Positions 7,454-12,709 of a stretch of DNA of 15,821 nucleotides are shown piece after piece; position 1 is the stretch's first letter; every line of letters begins with the position of its first letter. Both the position numbers and the translations under genes were made by a program. This stretch comes from Comamonadaceae bacterium (lineage in GTDB: Bacteria; Pseudomonadota; Gammaproteobacteria; Burkholderiales; Burkholderiaceae_C), in NCBI GenBank assembly GCA_947374705.1, contig CANCDA010000036.1:1-15821 (forward strand), read 5' to 3'. The notes under the pieces were generated by a model that ran no database searches, was not told the DNA's origin, and saw nothing but the letters and a program-made list of their open reading frames with translations.

Positions 7454-8373
7454 GGCGCAGACTTCCTTTTGCTTTTTCGCGGTGCAAGCGTGGCGGCTAC
7501 CGCCTCAGCCTGCAAGCTGTCATGAAAATACACACCGAACCGAATGCGGTGTTTCGGCCCCGCAACGCCTTCGCTGCGTTGCTCAGCCACGGTGGCGGTC
7601 TGTAAAAACTGCTGCAAGGCACTGGCCCATAAACGGCGCGCCTGCTGCTGCAACTGCGCGGCTTGCTCGGGCGTTAAATCCTGTGAAAAAGCGCTTTGAT
7701 CCAACATGGGCTGGCCGCTTCGGTCGGGCGCCAGATTGTGGACTGCAGCGCCCAAGTGGTCGCTGACGCTGGTGGCAAAAAAATGGAACGATTCACTCAA
7801 GCCCTCGTGCGGCACAAAGGCGGTGGACTTGAGCGACACATAACCGTCATCGCTCAGTTCCACCACGCCGAGTCGTGCCAGCTCGTCGAGCACAGCGCGC
7901 GCACCCACATCGCGGCTAACCTCCGCGACCAGGGTGGCGAAGTCGGGCTCGCCTGCTCTGCCGCGCCGGGGCGTGCGGGCCAGTGAACGGGCGCACTGGT
8001 CGGCATTTAAAAACCGGGGTTCACTGATCCAACGCGCCACCACCGAGGCTGCTACCGACACCATCGGGCTGGCCGGGCCTGTCGCCACAGGCGCTTCACG
8101 CATGCGCTTCACATCCTTGCGGTGGACGCCGGTGAGCAGGGCAATGCGGGTGTCAGAGCTACCTTTGTCGGCCAGGCCGTACGCGCCTACGGCCTCATCC
8201 ACCAGCGCTTTTTTGAGCAATTCCACCATCGATGGCAACTGCAAACCGTGGTCAATCATCAGCCGCGCCATCGGCTTCAACACCAGCGCCAGCGCCTCGG
8301 CGGCCAGCGCAGGCTCGGGCAGCCCGGGGCCCGCTTTGGCAGCGGTTTGGGCGGGCGTGGTGGGGTCGGTCAT
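7450..8373 (-). CDS. DUF6502 family protein, possible DNA-binding regulator
   Basis: This 307-residue soluble protein has no signal peptide or membrane segment. The region about 28-85 matches my memory of DUF6502: L-K-P-M-A-R-L-M-I-D-H-G, then a helical stretch, then R-I-A-L-L-T-G-V-H-R-K-D-V-K-R-M-R. That last segment has the spacing and residues of a helix-turn-helix ('I-A-x-x-T-G-V-x-R-x-x-V'). The middle holds a second winged-helix-like part (L-D-E-L-A-R-L-G-V-V-E-L-S-D-D-G-Y-V). The C-terminus is basic, ending R-K-S-K-R-K-S-A-P. The family has no assigned function that I know of; a transcriptional role is my inference. It is the first gene of a two-gene operon transcribed away from the TlpA-led operon, an arrangement common for a local regulator. 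Confidence 0.78.
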   Translation of the reverse strand: MTDPTTPAQTAAKAGPGLPEPALAAEALALVLKPMARLMIDHGLQLPSMVELLKKALVDEAVGAYGLADKGSSDTRIALLTGVHRKDVKRMREAPVATGPASPMVSVAASVVARWISEPRFLNADQCARSLARTPRRGRAGEPDFATLVAEVSRDVGARAVLDELARLGVVELSDDGYVSLKSTAFVPHEGLSESFHFFATSVSDHLGAAVHNLAPDRSGQPMLDQSAFSQDLTPEQAAQLQQQARRLWASALQQFLQTATVAEQRSEGVAGPKHRIRFGVYFHDSLQAEAVAATLAPRKSKRKSAP

Positions 8374-8469
8374 GGCTTGATAGTTTTATTCGTTAGGTGG
8401 CGCATTGTGCCTACACAAAAAATCACCTATTCGTTTTCGGGTTTTTTTACCTATTTTCTAAATTGGTGC

Positions 8470-8497
8470 TTGACGATAATCTAGAATGAAGTACATT
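8470..8497 (+). promoter_or_regulatory. Possible sigma-70 promoter of the TlpA-led operon
   Basis: TTGACG (8470-8475) matches the -35 consensus at five of six bases. TACATT (8492-8497) is a moderate -10 box at a 16-base spacing. The predicted transcription start would fall in or next to the palindrome at 8501-8513, which would suit repression. It would give a leader of about 60 bases before the ATG at 8566. Confidence 0.45.
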
Positions 8498-8500
8498 TAT

Positions 8501-8513
8501 GGGAAATTTTCCC
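8501..8513. promoter_or_regulatory. Operator-like palindrome upstream of the TlpA-led operon
   Basis: GGGAAATTTTCCC is the exact reverse complement of the site at 4396-4408 before dsbD, and lies 52 bases before the preferred start of the TlpA-like gene. Two copies of a 13-bp dyad in front of two thiol-redox genes suggest one regulator. The nearby DUF6502 protein and the QseB-like regulator are the candidates encoded in the window. Confidence 0.6.
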
Positions 8514-8565
8514 AAATTAAATGCCTTTTGGCAAGCTTTTATTTTCATATATCGGTCTAAATTCC

Positions 8566-9060
8566 ATGAAAAAAATCTGCGTTCACACCATCGTCCTGGC
8601 TCTCACTGCGCTGTTGACCTGGCCCGTTACGGCGGTTGAGGTAGCCCAGGCGGCGCCTGAATTTGATTTGCCGGGCCACCTGGCTGCCGTCAAATTGAGC
8701 GACTACAAAGGCAAAACCGTGTACCTCGACTTTTGGGCCTCGTGGTGCGGCCCCTGCAAACAGTCATTCCCGTGGATGAACGACATGCAAACCCGCTACG
8801 GCGCCAAGGGGCTGCGGGTGGTGGGCATCAACGTGGATCAAAAAACCGACGATGCCCGGGAGTTCCTGAAAGACACCCCGGCTGGATTTGATGTGGCGTT
8901 TGATACCAGCGGCAAAACGCCCAAGTCCTACGCCATCAAGGGTATGCCCACCTCGGTGCTGATTGGCCCAGACGGCCGGGTGATCAGCGTCCACAGCGGC
9001 TTCAAGGATGCGCAACGCACTGAACTTGAGAAGCAGATCAAGCAAGCCTTGCACCTCTAA
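8566..9060 (+). CDS. TlpA-like periplasmic thioredoxin (thiol:disulfide reductase)
   Basis: This 164-residue protein has the signal peptide M-K-K-I-C-V-H-T-I-V-L-A-L-T-A-L-L, with cleavage probably near residue 20-30. The thioredoxin fold shows Y-L-D-F-W-A-S-W-C-G-P-C-K with active-site Cys61 and Cys64, a V-V-G-I-N-V-D strand typical of TlpA/ResA, and the cis-proline loop G-M-P-T-S-V-L-I-G. An in-frame ATG at 8521 would add 15 residues before the signal peptide and sits almost on the palindrome, so I prefer 8566. Neither start has a clear Shine-Dalgarno. Such proteins are reduced by DsbD and in turn reduce specific periplasmic cysteines, often in heme or metal sites. The DUF4266 lipoprotein encoded next, with its C-terminal Cys pair, is a plausible client. 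Confidence 0.9.
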   Translation: MKKICVHTIVLALTALLTWPVTAVEVAQAAPEFDLPGHLAAVKLSDYKGKTVYLDFWASWCGPCKQSFPWMNDMQTRYGAKGLRVVGINVDQKTDDAREFLKDTPAGFDVAFDTSGKTPKSYAIKGMPTSVLIGPDGRVISVHSGFKDAQRTELEKQIKQALHL

Positions 9061-9101
9061 CTTTCGCGCCCTTTCACGACATCACCACGCAAGGACACCG
9101 A

Positions 9102-9329
9102 ATGAAAAAAACTGTTTTAAGCCTGCTCGCCATCACCACGCTGTCGTGGTTGGGGGGCTGTAGCAGCCCGGGCAACGTCAACGCCTGGGAAAAGGGCAAT
9201 CTGGCCAAACCCATCATGACTTTTGAAGGCGACCCACTCGAACAGCGCCTTGTGCAGCACACCTACGCCAGCAAAGAAAACTCCAGCGGCGGATACGGTG
9301 TAGGTGGCGGCGGCTGCGGTTGCAACTAA
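9102..9329 (+). CDS. DUF4266 mini-lipoprotein with C-terminal Cys-Gly-Cys-Asn
   Basis: This 75-residue protein has a lipoprotein signal peptide with lipobox L-G-G-C (lipidated Cys20). The mature part contains N-A-W-E-K-G-N-L-A-K-P and a Tyr-Ala-Ser-Lys-Glu segment, then a Gly-rich tail ending G-G-G-G-C-G-C-N with Cys72 and Cys74. This is the full pattern I associate with DUF4266, a small family of unknown function that I recall next to DUF3570 and ApbE-like genes. The mature chain is only about 55 residues, so the conserved tail with its C-x-C is probably the working part: a redox pair, metal site or modification site. AAGGA precedes the ATG. Neighbours are TlpA-like thioredoxin 41 bases before and DUF3570 12 bases after. 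Confidence 0.88.
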   Translation: MKKTVLSLLAITTLSWLGGCSSPGNVNAWEKGNLAKPIMTFEGDPLEQRLVQHTYASKENSSGGYGVGGGGCGCN

Positions 9330-9341
9330 AGCACACACGCC

Positions 9342-10541
9342 ATGAATCAATGCCCAACCCATCCAAGCCAGGCAGCCACCAGTGTGCTGATGGCCTCGCT
9401 CGTGCTGCCCGGTTTGGCCGCACTCGCCGCCTTGGCTCCGCTAACTGGCGCGGCAGAGAATGCGCCAGAAAAAACCACCATTGCCATTCAATACGGCCAA
9501 TACAGCGACAGCCAGCCCGGTTGGGATCGCGTCAAGGTCAATGCCACCCAGATTTATGTGCAGGCGCCGGTTGCTGGCGACTGGTCGATTGAAGCCGCCG
9601 GCGTGGTGGACAACGTCTCGGGTGCTTCGCCGCGCTTGCACACCCAAAGCACCGCCCTCTCGGGCGCCAGCCGAATGAAGGACGAGCGCAAGGCCGGGGA
9701 CGTGAAGATTACCCGCTACTTGGCGCGCGCAGCCGTGTCGGCGAGCGTGGCGACCTCCAAAGAGAACGACTACATCTCCAACGCGCTGGGCCTAGCCGCA
9801 CGCTGGTCTACCGACGACAACAACCGCACCTGGACGATGGGCTATGGCTATGCCAGCGACACCATTGACAACACCTCCAATGGCGTCAACACCGCCATTA
9901 ACCAGCACAAAAAGACCCACGAATTCATGGGCGGCGTCACGCAGGTGCTGACCCCAGGCGATATTGCCCAGTTCAACTTGACGCGCAGCGTCGGCAGCGG
10001 CTACTACAACGACCCCTACAAGTCGTTTGACCAGCGTCCCACACAGCGTGATAGCTGGATTGGCCTGGTGCGCTGGAATCATTACCTCGACTCTATTGAC
10101 GCCTCGCTGCGCAGCAGCTACCGCTATTACAGCGACACCTTTGGCGTGCAATCGCACACCTTGGGGCTCGACTTGGCCAAGCCCATAGGGCTGTGGACGC
10201 TGACCCCCGGCGTGCGCTACTACAGCCAAAGCGCGGCCAACTTCTACCTCGATCCGCTGCTGGATGCACAAGGGCAATATGACTTGAATGCCGTGCGTGC
10301 GCGTGCCATTGCCAACCAAGCGGCAAACAGCAACCAAGCGACGGATCAGCGGCTGTCCGCCTTTGGTGCCGTCACGCTGTCGATGAAGGTCAGCTACGCC
10401 ATCACGCCCGCCACCACGGTGGACGTCAAGTACGAGACGTATCGGCAAACGGCAGCCATGCATTGGGGCGGCACGGGAAGCCCCAATTTGGACCCGTTCA
10501 ACGCCCAACTCATCCAGCTTGGCTTGAGCTACCGCTTCTGA
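9342..10541 (+). CDS. DUF3570 outer-membrane beta-barrel protein
   Basis: This 399-residue protein has an N-terminal signal peptide with a long hydrophobic run at about 14-37, possibly cleaved after L-T-G-A-A. Alternating strands rich in Tyr/Trp/Phe (I-A-I-Q-Y-G-Q-Y, R-Y-Y-S-D-T, T-P-G-V-R-Y-Y-S-Q-S, V-D-V-K-Y-E-T-Y) and the ending G-L-S-Y-R-F with C-terminal Phe are typical of outer-membrane barrels. The order of motifs fits DUF3570. After the first strands come D90-N-V-S-G-A-S96 and S107-G-A-S110, resembling the D-x-x-[ST]-G-A-[ST] flavin attachment motif used by ApbE, whose gene follows 15 bases later. The role is unknown; a surface redox or channel component is my inference. No clear Shine-Dalgarno is seen, so coupling to DUF4266 translation is possible. 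A start at the ATG 9390 is less likely because it shortens the signal peptide. Confidence 0.87.
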   Translation: MNQCPTHPSQAATSVLMASLVLPGLAALAALAPLTGAAENAPEKTTIAIQYGQYSDSQPGWDRVKVNATQIYVQAPVAGDWSIEAAGVVDNVSGASPRLHTQSTALSGASRMKDERKAGDVKITRYLARAAVSASVATSKENDYISNALGLAARWSTDDNNRTWTMGYGYASDTIDNTSNGVNTAINQHKKTHEFMGGVTQVLTPGDIAQFNLTRSVGSGYYNDPYKSFDQRPTQRDSWIGLVRWNHYLDSIDASLRSSYRYYSDTFGVQSHTLGLDLAKPIGLWTLTPGVRYYSQSAANFYLDPLLDAQGQYDLNAVRARAIANQAANSNQATDQRLSAFGAVTLSMKVSYAITPATTVDVKYETYRQTAAMHWGGTGSPNLDPFNAQLIQLGLSYRF

Positions 10542-10556
10542 CGCTGAAAGCCGACC

Positions 10557-11486
10557 ATGAGCCGCTGGCGCACCCTGCGTTTTGACTTCACCGCGATGGC
10601 CTCCCCCTGCAGCTTGCAGATGGATGGCCGGGATGAGCGCGTCATGCAACAGGTGGTGGCGCTGGCGATGGCCGAAGTGAAGCGCATTGAGAAAAAGTTC
10701 TCGCGCTACAACGCTGACAGCGTCATCAGCCGTATCAACCAGTCCGCCGGGTATGAGGCGGTAGAGGTGGATGCTGAAACCAAGAGCTTGCTGGACTTTG
10801 CCCACGCCTTGTGGACGCAAAGTGATGGTTTGTTTGACATTAGCTCCGGCGTACTGCGCCGCGCCTGGAATTTCAAAAAATCCATGCTGCCCGAGCCAGC
10901 CGCGCTGCAAGCCTTGCTGCCGCTGGTAGGCTGGCAACAGGTGGAGCGCAGTGACTACCGGGTGCGTCTGCCGCAGACCGGTATGGAGCTGGACTTGGGT
11001 GGTTTTGGCAAAGAATATGCCGCCGACTGCGCAGCCGCTGTGCTGCTCAAACACGGCGTGGTTCATGCCCTGGTCAACCTGGGCGGCGACCTGCACGCGC
11101 TGGGGCCACGCGGCATGCCCGAGCTCAACGGCGCGCCCTGGCAGATCGACATTCAACACCCGCGCCAGGAGGCCCATCCACCCGGCACGGCGCTGGCTCA
11201 GCTGGCGCTGGCACGCGGAGGCTTGGCCACCAGCGGCGACTACGAGCGTTTTTTTATCCACGAGGGCCAGCGATATTGCCACGTCCTGAACCCCCGCACA
11301 GGCTGGCCCGTGACGCACTGGCAGTCGATCAGCGTGCTGACGGCCAACACCACCACCGCGGGCGCGCTGGCCACCATCGCCATGCTCAAAGGGCCAGAAG
11401 CTCTGGCGTGGCTACAGGCCCAAAGCGTGCGCTATCTGGCCGTGCAGCACGACGGCCAAGTCCTGCGCAGCGCAGCCACTCCCTGA
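10557..11486 (+). CDS. ApbE-like FAD:protein FMN transferase, atypical metal site
   Basis: This 309-residue protein has the ApbE fold signatures in order: T-A-M-A-S-P near 12-17, S-R-Y-N-A-D-S, D-L-G-G-F-G-K-E-Y-A-A-D (146-157), V-N-L-G-G-D-L-H-A-L-G (173-183), A-T-S-G-D-Y-E-R-F-F (224-233) and H-V-L-N-P-R-T-G (242-249). ApbE enzymes attach FMN from FAD to a Thr or Ser in target proteins, using Mg. The C-terminal motif is A-G-A-L-A-T (268-273), where family members usually have A-D-A-L-x-T: the metal-binding Asp is Gly269, while Thr273 is kept. No signal peptide or lipobox is visible at the N-terminus, so it may act in the cytoplasm, unlike the periplasmic lipoprotein ApbEs. It could be an altered transferase or an FAD-binding protein. 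Its neighbour DUF3570 holds candidate target motifs. Confidence 0.86.
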   Translation: MSRWRTLRFDFTAMASPCSLQMDGRDERVMQQVVALAMAEVKRIEKKFSRYNADSVISRINQSAGYEAVEVDAETKSLLDFAHALWTQSDGLFDISSGVLRRAWNFKKSMLPEPAALQALLPLVGWQQVERSDYRVRLPQTGMELDLGGFGKEYAADCAAAVLLKHGVVHALVNLGGDLHALGPRGMPELNGAPWQIDIQHPRQEAHPPGTALAQLALARGGLATSGDYERFFIHEGQRYCHVLNPRTGWPVTHWQSISVLTANTTTAGALATIAMLKGPEALAWLQAQSVRYLAVQHDGQVLRSAATP

Positions 11487-11531
11487 TTAACAAAAACCAT
11501 CGCTGCCAAGCCAATAAGAATCGAACTATTT

Positions 11532-12671
11532 ATGAAATCCAAATACCACCCCGCCAACGCCTTCAAACTCTGCGCCATCACAGCTGCCGCCCTGCTCATC
11601 GTCGCCTGCGGTGGTGGTGAGGGTGACGACGGCAAAAATAGCGCAGCACCTTTTGCCACCAGCACAGGAGTTAAAACCAACGGCGTGCTTGGGCAAGGTC
11701 TGTATGCCGCGAACTGCGCCAGTTGCCACGGCGCCAGCATGCCCGCAGGCGTGAACTATTTGCGCACTCTGAACGCCATCGCCGCCAACAAGGGAGGCAT
11801 GGGCGTTTTGGCGGCCACCATCAAAACGTCACAGGCCGATGACATCGCCACTTATTTGGCTTTCGGCGCGGTGTCGTCTCTGCCAGCACAAACCATTACC
11901 TTCGCAGATCCGATCACACAGACCATTGGGGTTGTGCCAGGGGCCTTGGTGGCGAGCGCATCGTCAAACCTGTCCGTGTCGTTCGCGTCCACCACGCCAG
12001 CCGTTTGCACGGTCAGTGGCACTACCTTGGCGCTGGTTGCTGCGGGTGCTTGCACCGTCACCGCCAGCCAGACGGGTAATGCCTCTTTTGCGCCCGCCAC
12101 ACCGGTGTCAAACACCTTCGCCATCAACGCAGCACCCGGTGCGCCCACCTTTACAGCCGGTACGCCCGTGGGCAGTTTGAATGTCAGTGCCACCGCCACA
12201 CCGTCGCAATTCACTTTTGCCGTCACCTCCAACTCAGCCGGGGCCATCACGTACGCCGCCACAACGCCATTGGTTTGTAGCGCGACCACAGCGGGAACGG
12301 TCACGGTGATCGCTGTTGGCACGTGCACCATCAACGTCAGTCAGGTGGCCAATGGCAGCTTCACAGCGCTGTCAAATCCTTATCCATTCACCCTGCTGCC
12401 TGCACCGGTGGTGGGTGTTGCTGCCACAGGTGCAGTGCTTTACACGGCCTCTTGTGCCGTGTGCCATGGCGCAAAACCACCGGGCAGTATTTACAGCCGC
12501 AACATCATTACTTATGGCGCGAATGCCCCTTTAGTGATCTCTAACGCCATTACGACTGGGCGTACATCCGTCTTAGGCATCCCGACCAATATGGGCGGCT
12601 TATCAAGCATGAATTTCACCGCTCAAAACTTTGCCGACATGGCCGCTTACCTCGCCACGCCCGGGTTTTGA
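11532..12671 (+). CDS. Diheme c-type lipoprotein with Ig-like repeats (paralog 1)
   Basis: This 379-residue protein has a lipobox I-V-A-C (Cys26) followed by an acidic Gly/Asp linker. An N-terminal cytochrome c domain (about 41-115) has CASCH at 62-66, with Met90 (G-G-M-G) a candidate sixth ligand. Two Ig-like beta modules follow (about 118-198 and 199-292), each with a Cys pair (V-C-T-V ... A-C-T-V; V-C-S-A ... T-C-T-I), as in cell-surface repeats of Comamonadaceae. A second cytochrome c domain (about 295-379) carries CAVCH at 308-312 and a Met-rich segment (T-N-M-G-G-L-S-S-M). It probably moves electrons at the outer membrane or surface, with the Ig modules as spacers. It lies 45 bases after the ApbE-like gene with no visible terminator. 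Substrate and partner are unknown. Confidence 0.85.
   Translation: MKSKYHPANAFKLCAITAAALLIVACGGGEGDDGKNSAAPFATSTGVKTNGVLGQGLYAANCASCHGASMPAGVNYLRTLNAIAANKGGMGVLAATIKTSQADDIATYLAFGAVSSLPAQTITFADPITQTIGVVPGALVASASSNLSVSFASTTPAVCTVSGTTLALVAAGACTVTASQTGNASFAPATPVSNTFAINAAPGAPTFTAGTPVGSLNVSATATPSQFTFAVTSNSAGAITYAATTPLVCSATTAGTVTVIAVGTCTINVSQVANGSFTALSNPYPFTLLPAPVVGVAATGAVLYTASCAVCHGAKPPGSIYSRNIITYGANAPLVISNAITTGRTSVLGIPTNMGGLSSMNFTAQNFADMAAYLATPGF
11652..11873 (+). repeat. Duplicated cytochrome c module, copy 1
   Basis: This 222-base segment encodes 74 residues that align without gaps to the segment at 13427-13648. By eye about three quarters of residues are identical, with the CASCH and G-G-M-G-V-L cores fully kept. 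It marks gene or domain duplication between the neighbouring diheme lipoproteins. Confidence 0.8.
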
Positions 12672-12696
12672 TTTAGCTTTTCCCCTCACCACCACC

Positions 12697-12702
12697 AAGG
12701 AG
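12697..12702 (+). promoter_or_regulatory. Strong ribosome binding site of paralog 2
   Basis: AAGGAG lies seven bases before the ATG at 12710. It is the strongest Shine-Dalgarno seen in this operon, whereas paralog 1 has no clear one, so the second cytochrome may be made in larger amounts. Confidence 0.6.
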
Positions 12703-12709
12703 TATTTCT

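Larger units (their letters stand above)
8374..8565. other. Divergent intergenic control region
   Basis: This 192-base AT-rich region separates the DUF6502 gene (minus) from the TlpA-like gene (plus). It holds TTGACG at 8470-8475 and TACATT at 8492-8497 as a possible plus-strand promoter, the palindrome at 8501-8513, and ACCTATT twice, at 8425-8431 and 8449-8455. TAGG/CCTA ends at 8394-8397 and 8410-8413 form a further loose dyad. I see no RNA gene and no convincing terminator in it. Confidence 0.6.

Noticed and set aside
7305..7766. A 153-codon plus-strand frame over the DUF6502/DUF5666 junction
   Set aside because: It starts inside the Gly-rich linker of the opposite-strand lipoprotein, giving a Pro run, and has no recognisable domain. 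It is a shadow of the minus-strand genes.
8522..8533. TGCC-TTTT-GGCA hairpin in the leader of the TlpA-like gene, followed by T-rich sequence
   Set aside because: A four-base-pair stem is too weak for a terminator or attenuator, and no leader peptide or riboswitch core is visible.
8521..8565. Earlier ATG at 8521 as start of the TlpA-like protein
   Set aside because: It would put 15 extra residues before an otherwise standard M-K-K signal peptide and place the start codon eight bases from the operator-like palindrome.
9792..11318. A 508-codon open frame on the minus strand across the DUF3570 and ApbE-like genes
   Set aside because: It is antisense to two clearly recognisable genes, its product is His/Gln/Val-rich with no family motifs, and it spans the junction between two genes. 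GC-rich codon bias on the plus strand explains the open frame.
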